From assembly GCF_021462225.1 (NCBI RefSeq), contig NC_061804.1:40115975-40179974 (forward strand): a stretch of DNA of 64,000 nt, in the 5' to 3' direction. The stretch's first letter is position 1. Each line of letters opens with the position of its first letter. The position numbers and the translations under genes were made by a program. The DNA comes from Girardinichthys multiradiatus. Taxonomy: Eukaryota > Chordata > Actinopteri > Cyprinodontiformes > Goodeidae. Under the pieces are notes generated by a model that saw nothing but the letters and a program-made list of their open reading frames with translations, did not search any database and was not told the origin of the DNA. Below are positions 22,996-32,739 of the stretch, piece after piece.

Positions 22996-23204
22996 ACAGT
23001 TGAATCTTGGAAAAACAAATTGGTGTTTTAAAAGGATGATGATAAAAAACAAGCATCAAAACTGGTTTGGAAATGGATATACGTCCATTAGTTTTGTCTA
23101 GACAATGGGTGAGATATCCATATTGATCTATGTTTATTATATTTGTTAAAGTGTGTATTGACTTTCCGTAGATCAAAGGTAACCCATCATAAAACTCAAC
23201 TCCA

Positions 23205-23302
23205 CCCATCCATTATATCCATCCATCCATCCATGTTCTAGACCTGCTTCCCCATACTGGGTCGCTTGAACCCAAATCTGATAAAAAAAAAAAAAAAAAC
23301 TA
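23205..23302 (-). mobile_element. SINE/LINE 3' tail with CCAT repeats and A-tract
   Basis: (CCAT)n followed by GTTCTAGACCTGCTTCCCC and ACTGGGTCG is the reverse complement of the common fish SINE 3' end 'CGACCCA...AAGCGG...ATGGATGG'. A long A run lies at 23,283-23,299. The head is not present. Confidence 0.5.
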
Positions 23303-23554
23303 AAAAAAACAAGACATTGAAATTACTTTTTAGCATCATTCCATCCTTCTAGAGAAAAAGACTGGAATTCATGCCAGTGATGAGTGAATGCAAACTTTTT
23401 ACCAAAACTATATTTTGCTGGTGTGGCTTTTCCATTTGTTTGTTTTCATTTGGGTTTTTTTGTTTGTTTTTGGAACAAACTCCACATGAGAGAGATTTGT
23501 CATCTTGTTAATCTCCAGTTTGTTAAAGTAAATCCAAACTTTTATTGTCAGGTT
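23303..23554. other. Non-coding; no gene seen
   Basis: No recognisable feature. Confidence 0.4.
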
Positions 23555-24030
23555 GTGTGGAGGTGAAACAGGGCCAAAGTGCATACAGGATGCCGCATGG
23601 TGAGTAGATGAAAGCTTTAATAATAAGAAACAAGAAACTTACAGGACGGAACTTAGGTGGGTATACAAGCAGGAACACAGAGACATAGTACAGGAAAGTC
23701 AGCAGGGTAGTTTCCAGAAGGAACCAATGAGGAACAATGAAAATAAGGGAGTATAAGTACTGTGGGAGAGTGGAGAATGGACCAATGAACCAAGTGAGGT
23801 AATCAGAGGGAATGAGATGCAGCTGGTGGAGGAGAGACTGAAAGTAACTGAGGGAGAGTGACTAATTAACACGGATGAGCAGGAAGTGCAGGGAGGTAAC
23901 CAAAAACATCTAAGTGAACAGAAACAAGTAAACAATGAGACTCTCAAAAATAACAAGTAGTAAACAGAGCTATAAGAAAATACAAACTAAAACATCATAA
24001 ACTAAACTAAAACAAAACCTCAAGGACCTG
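23555..24030 (-). mobile_element. LTR-like dispersed repeat, minus orientation
   Basis: In the minus sense the unit ends with ATTAAAGC (possible polyadenylation signal), CACCATGCGGCATCC and a CACCTCCACA terminus. A relative of the same layout is at 56,875-57,245 (plus sense; shared GGTTCATTGG-CCATT) and part of it at 40,735-40,920. No protein. The LTR nature is inferred from layout only. Confidence 0.4.
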
Positions 24031-24129
24031 ATTTAATGATTTTTTTTAATTGCAGCAGATTTTATAGCACAACCTTTGACTTACATTTTTAACTTATGTC
24101 TGAGCACTATGCAAATTCTTATCATCTAG

Positions 24130-24400
24130 AAATCGGCTTTTGTCACTCCATTATTCAAAGGTGGGGATCCAGCAATCTTAAATAACTATAGGCCAATACC
24201 AAAGCTTTGCATTTTATCAAAAGTTTTAGAGTCTTTAATAAATGAACAGTTGAAAGACTTTTTATACTCCAATAACCTACTATGTAAATAATTTTTAATG
24301 TGTTGATATTTGCTGCTGTCTTGGTCAGGACTCCCTTGATAAAGAGATTGGTAAATCTCAATGGGATTTTCCTAGTTAAATAAAGGTTAAAGAAAAAAAG
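24130..24400 (+). mobile_element. LINE fragment: RT start joined to 3' tail
   Basis: The frame VTPLFKGGDPAILNNYRPIP then LCILSKVLESLINEQLKDFL (24,140-24,280) is the RT motif-1/2 region of a fish LINE. It is joined directly to a typical 3' end (TGCTGTCTTGGTCAGGACTC, TCTCAATGGGA, TTAAATAAAGGTTAAA). Most of the RT is deleted in between, so this is an internally deleted copy. Confidence 0.65.
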
Positions 24401-25325
24401 AAAAAACAAACACCTAAACAACAGAAGGAATGTAATAAAACTGAATCAACTGAAATAAAGCAAGTGAAGAATATGGCAGTGAAAAGAAAGTAAACTTCAA
24501 ACACAAGCAGATTTTGACACTTCTTTTATAAAAGTAAAAGGCCAGAGGTCCATTTTCTTTTGACCACTGTACTATTAGTACAAAACATTAATAAACATCA
24601 CCATCGGACATGCACTTGAAGATTTTTTTCACCAGAAATGCAAAACCTGTTACTGCCTGTCTGGCCTATGCATGCATTCCACCCAGGCGTCCTCAAAATA
24701 AAACTGATTATTATCACTGACTGCAGCGATGAAAAGTAAGACAACAGGGTTGAAACATGCACTGTTTCTTACTGTATAGGCTTGTAAAAAGTGTTTGTTA
24801 TGTTGTTTGTAAAGATTTCCCCAAATTCCCCTCCTTTTGCACAGCTCTAACCTGCAGACTGGTGCTGTACAATGCCCTTTATTCATTTTTCAACACATTA
24901 CTTTTTAAAATCCTTTTTTATGTATTTTTTTACGTACCTAGATCAAATGCCTAGTTATACCATGCACTATATATGTGCAAGCCAACGGTGAATGTAGTTA
25001 TACAAGGGAACCCCACTTAATGTTTTTTTTTTACCCAATATGTTTCTTACTTAACAGTTGCCTTTAGCTTATTGTTGGTTATTGCTATCTAGTAAATAAT
25101 TAACAATTGCAGTCTAGCTAAAATCTCTTTGAGAGCAACACGGTGGGATTTCAATTAATATATGTGGATATTTGCAGTTTCTAAGAGTATAGTCAGGGGA
25201 CTGATGGTGGTTTGACTTTTTGTGTAGCTTAGGCCAAAGTGCATTTATTAGCTACCCATGAAAAAGTATCAAGTAAACATGTTATTCCTAATAAATGTTT
25301 GGTGTCCCACTTTTGGCCAGAATAT
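24401..25325. other. Non-coding; no gene seen
   Basis: A-rich start (LINE tail), then AT-rich DNA without recognisable features. Confidence 0.4.
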
Positions 25326-25329
25326 TTCT

Positions 25330-25595
25330 TCCAATGAGGCTTGTTTATCAGATTAAAATTACCTTTTGAAAATCACAACCTTTAAGCAGGAAATAAACTG
25401 TATTAAAAATGTTTTTGTTTTTTTATTGATTTGATGTAATATGTTTTCATTAGCTGTGAGTGAAGAATCATCATAATTAACAGAAATAAAGGCTTGGAAA
25501 CCTCAGTCTATGTGTATTTAAAATATTTTATGTATTTTACTTAGTGAAATTAGTTACTGAACTAAATTAACTTTTCAATTTTATTCTAAAGTATT
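25330..25595 (+). mobile_element. Decayed right end of a Tc1-type transposon
   Basis: Aligns by eye with 7,893-8,186 (CAGATTAAAATTACCTTTTG, ATGTTTTCATTAGCTGTGAG, CATCATAATTAACAGAAATA). It ends near GGGTATG followed by TA. More diverged than the 7.9-kb copy. Confidence 0.5.
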
Positions 25596-25599
25596 GAAT

Positions 25600-26115
25600 G
25601 GGTATGTAAATTCATTACCTTGCAAGCGATTTTAATAAAACTATTCCATAGTCTTAACTTATTGTTTCGACATCAGTAAAAGCATTCATACTCCAGAGTT
25701 GAAAATGAAGACATTTAAAATAGTAGTCTTGCTAGTAAAAATAGATTTCCATACCCTCACATACTGGAAACAAGTTACAAATTTTTAAATTCTTTTAACT
25801 TAATTTGTTTTAACATTCAATGGCTAGACTATATATGTACTGCAGATAGTCCTATTTACAGCATTTTCTTAGTTTAGAAGTGAGAGCTGCACGTGTTGTC
25901 TGAGATGTTGTCATTCAATTTTGATCTGTTCCAAACAAAGTTCTATGTTTATTCAGCAGGAGATAATCTTTTTCTGAATATTTTCCAAATTAAATTAACT
26001 GAATTATACTATGAGTTGGGATATCAATGAGTTATGTTAAAATAGTGTGTAAACATGCTAATGTTAGCCTAGCACTGAAGCAAAGTGCTCACCATTAGAA
26101 AATAGAAGAACGCTC
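25600..26115. other. Non-coding; no gene seen
   Basis: AT-rich, with no recognisable feature. Confidence 0.4.
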
Positions 26116-26119
26116 AGAG

Positions 26120-26415
26120 AGCACAGACCTCCGCCAAGGCCACTGCATTTCAGCTGCTGACAGGGTTAGGAGCCATGTGGAAACTGCGAGCTGTTGCACC
26201 ATGTACTGGCAATGATAGAAATCCTTCATAAAACAAATTCAGGATCAAGATTGTGCTCCACATCACCACCAAAATCTAATAATCTGTTTCTTGTCCTTAT
26301 AAGCACCTTGTCTGAAAATTTTATCCAAATCTATTCATAACTTTTTGAGATATTTTGCAAACAAACGGACAGATTTTGATGCTGACAAAAACATAACCTC
26401 CTTGTTGGAGGTAAC
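26120..26415. mobile_element. Small element with inverted ACCTCC...AAGG termini
   Basis: The left end GACCTCCGCCAAGG and the right end CCTTGTTGGAGGT are inverted repeats (11 of 13 matching). The body (ACAAACGGACAGATTTTGATG, AAACATAACCTCC) is a widespread fish repeat. It encodes no protein and is probably a non-autonomous DNA element. Confidence 0.5.
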
Positions 26416-26744
26416 AATAGAAGCAATATCCTTTTTGAAGCCCGTGGCAGTCTTAGGTTAATTGTTAGCAAAATGTTATGGTAGCTTTCCCAACCCAATT
26501 AAATGCTGAAGAAACCAAATACAGAAAAAAATATGTTTTCAAGAAAAAAAAAAAAAACAGACTGTATTGTGTGGAATGTTATTTGTAAATGTATATGTGA
26601 TATACAGATGAAATGGAGTTAACAGCTCTTTAAAGTTGTGGCATTGATTTTCTTTTGTTCTTTCATGAAATATTAGACTGCAATTTAATATTGGCAAATT
26701 CCTAATCTTGAAAGATAAATGAATCATTGCTGCCGCATCCCTTA

Positions 26745-27912
26745 TTCAATTCAATTCAGTTCAAATCAGTATAATTTATAGAGCGTGATTCACAACACAT
26801 GTTGTCTCAAGGCACTTTACAAAGTCAATTCAATTGAATCAAAGCGATTTCAAGTCAGGTACTTACATTCAAATTAATCCTAACTATCAAACAGTGCTGT
26901 CAGATTCTGTTTATTATTCAGATTGGTTAAAAAGTTTTCTATCTAATGAAACCAAGCAGATTGCATCAAGTCAGTGACTTGTAGCATTCACTCCACCTGG
27001 ATGAGCATGTAGAGATAGTGGACAGTCACTTGCATTGACTTTGCAGCAATCCCTCATACTGAGCATGCATGTAGCGATAGTGGAGAGGAAAACCCCCTTT
27101 TAACAGGAAGAAACTTTCAGCAGAACCAGGCTCAAGCTCAAGAGAACAGAGCAGAGACACAAAAAGAACACAGAAGCATTGATCCAGTAGTACTTTCTAT
27201 AGGCAGGAAAAGTGAAACATTAATGGTTTTAGCACCTTTAGAGGCTTCATCTAGGAGAGAAAGACAGCTAAGCAGATTAACTCTGAGCCAGTTTTCGAAT
27301 CTAGAGTATGAAAGAGAGCACATACAGTTAGTCACAGTGGAAGTTCAGCCAGTAGCTATGTCTAGGAGAGACAGGGTTAAACACCTAAAGACAGGGCAAA
27401 GTGTATCATCTGTATAAGGTGAGCATTAAGTTGTTGGCAGCAGCAGCTCAGCCAATGTCCCCCTCCAGGAAGGTGCCACAGCTAAACACAGAGCCAGATC
27501 AGATGTAGCTTCTAGAAAGAGAAAAAACAGAGAGAGAACATTTAAAAGCAGAAAGGAACAGCAAATAATGCATAATTGGAGAGTAGTATGTGTATGTAAC
27601 GAAGAGAGTGAAAGTGGTCATTATGTCATCCAGCAGTCTAAACCTATAGCAGCATAACCACAGAGATTGCATGGGATACCCTAAGCCACTCTAACTAGTT
27701 TTAACCATAGCCTTAAAAGTAGACAGGGTGTCTGCCTCACAGACTAAAACTGGTAGCTGGTTCCACAGGAGAGGAGCCTGACAACTAAACGATCTGGCTC
27801 CCATTATACTTCTAGAGACTCACCAGTAAACCTGCAGTCTTAGATCGAAGTACTCTGTTAGGAACGTATGCAACAATCAGATCTCTGATGTCTGATGGTG
27901 CTAGATCATTAA
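26745..27912 (-). mobile_element. L2-type LINE, minus strand, 3' part
   Basis: Starts with the inverted tail (CAATTCAATTCAGTTCAAAT), runs through the same 3' region as the plus copy at 19,655-21,425 (for example AGGAAGAAACTTTCAGCAGA, AGCAGCATAACC) and into the RT C-terminal region by 27,700-27,912. It is interrupted at 27,912 by the Kolobok-like element and resumes at 29,645. Confidence 0.75.
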
Positions 27913-28198
27913 AGAGCTGATGACACGATTGGATTTCATGTAATTTTGCAAAACAATAATACAGCATGACCAAACAAGCTTGTTGTACAGCGCTTTGAGT
28001 GCATGCCTTGTTGCTGAAAAGCGCTATATAAATAAACTTGACTTGACTTGTGTGCGGTAATAAGTCAAACAGCCTTGTTTTCAGGCAAATATCTGACATT
28101 CTAAATTGCTCCGTGGTCAGTAGCTAGAATGACCCCCCGCCATGTTGTGACATCGGCAAAAGGACACTTTGCGGTTAGCTTACCATTTCACAATCATT

Positions 28199-28423
28199 AT
28201 GGAAGCGGTTGAAAACATCGATGATTGTTCCAGCACATCTAGTCTGGAACTGGTTTGTGTGGTGGAACCATCTGGAAATTACAGTTCAGAAGAGTGTAGC
28301 GATGCTGAGGAATGTGGGGGCATCACACCTTACAGGTTTGAACCGTACAGAGCGGACCTAGTGCCTAGTGCATCAGACTTGAGGTGGAATAAAATAAACA
28401 GAATAAACTACATCTATGGAAAT
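28199..28423 (+). pseudogene. P2X7-like N-terminal frame in transposon
   Basis: From ATG 28,199 the frame reads MEAVENIDDCSSTSSLELVC, an acidic serine-rich stretch, then GGITPYRFEPYRADLVPSAS. The acidic run plus the PYRFEP box is the lead-in to the cysteine-rich domain shared by the P2X7 C-terminal 'ballast' region and a family of transposon-linked fish proteins. The frame runs on to 28,452 only as LINE-derived sequence, and the cysteine/histidine zinc-binding part is gone. It begins about 290 bp inside the left terminus. Similarity to P2X7 is inferred from this short box and should be tested by search. Confidence 0.45.
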
Positions 28424-28985
28424 ATTCAAATTCAAAGATACTTTATTGATTGATCCCCGAGGGGAAATTAGAATTCCAGTACAACCCATCCAGACATACA
28501 TCATGACACAAGACAAGGGGGGGACGGGTCACCGAGGCTTTGCTGCCCACTCACAGGCGCTGCCCTTGTTAGATGAGAAAAGAGGCCACATTAGGTAAGT
28601 AGAGGGAAAAAATCATATTTCACACTTTATCCTTAGCAGGATACAGTTTGAGATTGCAAAAAACCTCAGCACAAAGAAGCAACAAGTTGACAAAACAACA
28701 TGCCGGGAACGGTGAAGGTGGTGTGAGGGGTGCATATGTTTATCTTGAGCATGTGTGTGTGTGTGCAAGTGAGTGTGTGCAAGTAAGTCCATGAAGCACT
28801 GTCACAGAGGCCATTGTCCTTGATGGTATGTTGGAATGTTCATCAACCGGCCACAAAGTTCTGAGCAGGTCCACAGATGTCCTCAGGGAAGGGAGGGGGC
28901 AGAGGGAGCAGAGCGTCATGTTTACATAACTTCCAGGAGAAGTTGAAGATAGCCAGCCATCAAGGCCGTGCAGGGGAGCCAGATT
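28424..28985 (-). mobile_element. LINE 3' end inserted in the Kolobok-like element
   Basis: Begins with ATTCAAATTCAAAGATACTT then TATTGATTGATCCCCGAGGG, in the minus sense a '...CCTCGGGGATCAATAAAGT' LINE terminus of the same style as the one at 37,285. The rest (GTGTG-rich, then CAGGAGAAGTTGAAGATAG) has no protein match. The right boundary is approximate. Confidence 0.45.
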
Positions 28986-29002
28986 CAGAAAAACAATAAT
29001 TA

Positions 29003-29034
29003 TGGTACCATATTTATGGTTAAATATGGTACCA
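29003..29034. repeat. Perfect 14-bp hairpin
   Basis: TGGTACCATATTTA at 29,003-29,016 is the exact reverse complement of 29,021-29,034, with a TGGT loop. It lies at the 3' end of the THAP frame, where the coding similarity has ended. Confidence 0.85.
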
Positions 29035-29364
29035 GAGCAAGAATAAAACTAAAGGGGGAAAAGTTTGATAGTGCCCAGCACTGCCACTGTCGCACTCTCT
29101 CACGTTCCTGGGGAACACTGTAGTTACAGGTTTGTGTTGCACTGAACAACCGAGTGACTTTTTTAAAGCAGGAACAACATCAAAACAGTCCAATTCAAAA
29201 TTTTCAGAGCACAGAACAGACGCGGGGGTGGGCTCCCACTTCTTGCGAGTACGTCTGACCTGCTTAACCCACTTTGAACGTAGCTCAGGATCCTTAGGAA
29301 ACTTAAATAAATTAACATCTTTATGTGTGTTTGAACAAAAACCTGCAACACAACGCAAATTCAT
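29020..29364 (-). pseudogene. THAP-domain transposase remnant
   Basis: The 114-residue frame starts MNLRCVAGFCSNTH, giving the first two zinc cysteines (C5, C10). It continues with FKFPKDPELRSKWVKQV (the conserved tryptophan), then PASVLCSENFELDCF (third cysteine) and KPVTTVFPR, equivalent to the AVPTIF box. THAP domains need C-C-C-H; here the histidine of the usual C-S-E-H-F is asparagine, so zinc binding is probably lost. After about residue 90 the sequence is unrelated and the catalytic part is absent. It reads inward from the right end of the transposon. Confidence 0.75.
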
Positions 29365-29644
29365 AGCTGTTCACCGAATTAACTCCCAAGCTTTAGCTTT
29401 GTGGCTAAAAAGCTACCAGTTTTTGCCAACAACACCGGCGGGCCTCCTTGCGCTGACGTCAGGTTCGCCTTCTTCCTCAGCCGGTGAGTGGCGCCACCTT
29501 CCATTCACATTTGCCCGAATGCCCACAGTTATTTGATTAAAACGTTCTTACGCAGGTGCGCTCGTAAATAAGAAAAAAATCATCGGGTAATATGTTTTGC
29601 TTTATAACAAACATGACAAAAAATGGCATCTTGTGATCAGCTCT

Positions 29645-29935
29645 TTAAGGGCTTTATATGTGAAAAGGAGAATTTTAAATTCTATTCTGGATTTAACAGA
29701 GAGCCAATGAAGGGAAGCTAAAATAGGAGAAATATGATCTCTCTTTTTAATTTTCATCAAAACTCTTGCTGCATTACTTTGCGTCAGCTGAAGGTTTAAA
29801 TGCATTTTGTGGACATCCTGATAGTAAAGAATTACGATAGTTCAGACTTGAACTAACAAATGCACTACAAATAGTCTGAATGAAAGCCAAAAGTGGGAGT
29901 TTTAAAAGCCTCTGATCTTCTGAAAATATCTAAAA
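29645..29935 (-). mobile_element. L2-type LINE, minus strand, continuation
   Basis: Resumes exactly where the plus copy would after CATTAA (GGGCTTTATATGTGAAAAGG). In the minus sense it encodes LQLTQSNAARVLMKIKKRDH, SPILASLHWLSVKSRIEFKI and LLFTYKALK, the RT C-terminal region. The Kolobok-like element is inserted at the TTAA between the two halves. It ends where Rex3 sequence begins. Confidence 0.75.
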
Positions 29936-31545
29936 AGTAGGAGTTCTTCAAGGATCTCCTCAATCCTGCCGTCATGCTTTCACTGGTAGAAGCAGAGACT
30001 GGACACTCGGAGTTGGACGCTTTTATCACCAAGGCTGAAGTCACCGAGGTGGTTAAAAGCTTCACGGTGACAAGGCGTTGGGGATGAATGAGATCCGCCC
30101 TGAGTACCTCAAGTTTCTGAATGTTGTGGGGCTGTCATGTCTGAAACGCCTCTTCAACATTGCGTGGCATCAGGGACAGTGCCTTTGGACTGGCAGATAG
30201 GGTGGTGGTCACAAGAAGGCTGTGATTCAACTACAGGGGGATCACATTCCTCAGCCTCCCTGGTAAGGCCTTTGCCAGGTTATGGTAAAGGAGAGTCCGG
30301 CAGATAGTTGAACCTTGGCTTCAGGAGGAGCAGCATGGTTTTTGTCCCGGCTGTGGAACACTAGACCAGCTCTACACCCTGTGCAGGGTGCTCGAGGTTT
30401 CATGAGAGTTTACCCAACCAATCCACATATGTTTTGTGGACCTAGAGAAGGCATTCAACCTTGTCCCTGTGGGGGGCGCTACAGGAGTATGGAGTCGGGG
30501 GCTCTTTATTAGCGGCCATCCAGTCTTTGTACAAGCCGAGCAGGAGTTTTGTCAGCATTGCCGGCACTAAGTCAGACCTTTTGCCGGTTCATGTTGGACT
30601 TCTGCAGGGCTCCCCTTTGTCACCGATCCAGTTCAAAACTTTTATGGACAGGATTTCTAGGACCAGCCAAGGGCCGGAGGGGGTCTGGTTTGGAGAGCAG
30701 TGGATTTCGTCTCTTCTTTTTGCAGATGACGTGGTACTGCTGGCCCCCTCTAGCCAAGACCTTCAGCATGCATTCGGGCGGTTCGCAGCCAATTGTGAAG
30801 CGGCTGGGATGAGGATCAGCTCCTCAAAGTCTGAGGACATGGTTCCCGAAGAGAAAAGAGTGGGTTGTCCTCTTCAGGTTGGAGGGGAGTTCCTGCCTCA
30901 AGTGGAGAAGTTCAAGTATCACGGGGTCTTGTTCCCAAGTGAGGGGAGAATGGAGCGGGAGATCAGCAGACGTATCGGTGCAGTTGCCGCGGTAATGAGG
31001 ACCATGTCCTGGTCCGTTGTGGTGACGAGAGAGCTGAGCTGAAAAGCGTAGCTCTCGATTTACCGGTTCATTCCATTTACTGGTTCCTACCCTCACCTAT
31101 GGGCATGAACTTTGGGTCATGAACGAAAGAACGAGATCCCAGATACAAGCGGCTGAAATGAGCTTCCTCCACAGTGTGGCTGGGAACTCCCTTACATCGT
31201 AGAGTGAGGAGCTCAGCCATCCGGAGTAGAGCCGCTGCTCCTCCACATCAAGAAGAGTCAGTTGAAGTGGTTAGGGCCTCTGTATCGGATGCCTCCTGGA
31301 TGCCTCTTTCGGGAAGTGTTCCAGGCACGTCCCACCGGGAGGAGGCCCAGGAGACAGCCCAGGACACGCTGGAGTCTCTCAGCTGGTCTGGCAACGCCTT
31401 AGGCAACCCTCGAAGGAGCTGGAGGACGTGTCTGGGGAGAGCGGAGTATGGTCGTTTCTTCTGAGTCTGTGGTCCTTGCAACCCGGTCCTGAATGAAGCA
31501 AGACGATGAGTATGAGTACGAGTACGAGTATATATATATCTGTGT
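29936..31545 (+). mobile_element. 5'-truncated Rex3 (RTE-clade) LINE
   Basis: Begins mid-coding at GAGTTCTTCAAGGATCTCCT (EFFKDLLNPAV), followed by the RT domain and C-terminal region to about 31,465. A short 3' part ends in a GAGTAC/GAGTAT repeat tail at 31,505-31,545. The stretch CAGGGCTCCCCTTTGTCACC at 30,606 coincides, with one change, with the site used for the standard Rex3 family probe, which supports the family name. Several frameshifts and stops are present (near 30,070, 30,460, 31,042 and 31,110). Confidence 0.8.
30461..31042 (+). pseudogene. Rex3 reverse transcriptase, central part
   Basis: A 193-residue frame reads GLLQGSPLSPIQFKTFMDRI, then SSLLFADDVVLLAPSSQDLQ with the FADD catalytic box, then GMRISSSKSEDMV and FKYHGVLFPSEGRMEREISR. 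These are RT blocks 4-7 of RTE-clade LINEs. The upstream part (30,315-30,512) lies in another frame and the downstream connection (31,174-31,464, VRSS..EESVE..) in a third. The usual G-D tail region is decayed. Not functional. Confidence 0.8.
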
Positions 31546-31552
31546 AAGTATG

Positions 31553-31772
31553 TGTGTATTCCAGACATTTTGTGTATCAGTTGTGGTCTTATTATTGTTA
31601 TATAATAATGACTTTTTGATAAAACAAATTTGACTGCATTTCTCATTAGCCTCTGAGACATTCTGTCAGCATTGCATCGTGGCATGACACTGTATGAGAG
31701 TGTAGTAGTTCTGGTTGGAAATCATGCTGAACATTTTCCCTTTTAAGAAACAAAATCAATTATGTTTATTTC
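31553..31772 (+). repeat. Dispersed repeat, inverted partner at 44.3 kb
   Basis: About 220 bp align closely with the reverse complement of 44,302-44,525 (TTGTGTATCAGT, GACATTCTGTCAGCATTGCA, GTAGTAGTTCTGG, GCTGAACATTTTCCCTTT). Both copies sit beside GT-rich or TA-rich simple sequence. No protein; family unknown. Confidence 0.8.
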
Positions 31773-31774
31773 TA

Positions 31775-32735
31775 AGGTGTGTTTATTTTTTATGAGATTT
31801 TCATGATTTGCTCCTTTTAGCAAGACACTGTCTTGCCCATGGCTAGACAGTAGAAATAGTAGAATGTTTTTAACACCACAGAGAGTCACATGTCACATAT
31901 GTAAAATAAGGATGCAACTCATTTTTTCAATTTCATCTTTTTATGTTAAATGTTTCTAAATTTATTTCTGAATGTACAATATATCCTGAATATTTGGTAA
32001 ATATTTGTAATAACATTTTTACATGTCATTAATTCAGTTTGCAGTGTCTGAAATTGCTAACAAACTAGTTTAATAGTGGAAATTATCAATGAAAAATGAG
32101 CAGCTCCCATACTTTATTGAACATTCTATGTTGCTGAATCTAGAACCAGCTTTTCCAATTCCATTTAGTAATAGTTGTGTAGTACCTACGTATAATGTAG
32201 CTTTGGAAATCTAATTCAGATGTTCACGATTCTCCCTAAACTAAAAGAATATGCGTGTGGCAGTTTGAGGCTTAAACCCAGCACACATTAAATTAGTTGT
32301 CCAAAGAAAAAAGTATAAGATCTCAAATATTAACCAAGGACAGGATGAGTCTGTCTGGATAGCTAAAAATCTCCTTTTAACTGAAAACTGTTTGCTTCGA
32401 TTAACCCTTCTAACTTTTACATTAGAAATTGGCTTGTCATGTGCATGTGACTGGACTCTTTTTACAGGGTCATTCTTGTCTTCAGTTAACAACTGGCAAC
32501 TTAGTTTTATTAGCAATAGCAATTAATAAGCATACTTGTTTAGCAGTTCATTGCTAATGATTATTTTTAGCACCTTATTAAGGCTTTTGTTTCCAGTAGT
32601 TGCAGTGAAAATTACTAACTGTTGATAGTTTGTCTAAAACACTTTCCACCTTCTCTTTTTCCTTGTCAGCAGCAGCGTGGCAGTTTTGTTTTCTCTGCAA
32701 CCTTTAGATCGACTGCATTTATTCAGTCAAGACTA
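31775..32735. other. Non-coding; no gene seen
   Basis: AT-rich; the minus frame 32,241-32,522 has no domain resemblance. Confidence 0.4.
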
Positions 32736-32739
32736 TGGG

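Larger units (their letters stand above)
27913..29644. mobile_element. Kolobok-like DNA transposon, internally rearranged
   Basis: The insertion lies inside the L2-type LINE and is flanked by TTAA on both sides (27,909-27,912 and 29,645-29,648). Its ends are inverted repeats: AGAGCTGATGACACGAT on the left against AGAGCTGATCACAAGAT read inward from the right, 15 of 17 identical. It carries a THAP-domain remnant on the minus strand and a P2X7-like frame on the plus strand, pointing toward each other. TTAA duplication plus a THAP protein is the known signature of the Kolobok superfamily; piggyBac also uses TTAA but has no THAP domain. The interior is replaced by a LINE 3' end and a short retroposon tail (about 27,985-28,050), so it cannot move by itself. 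Confidence 0.65.
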
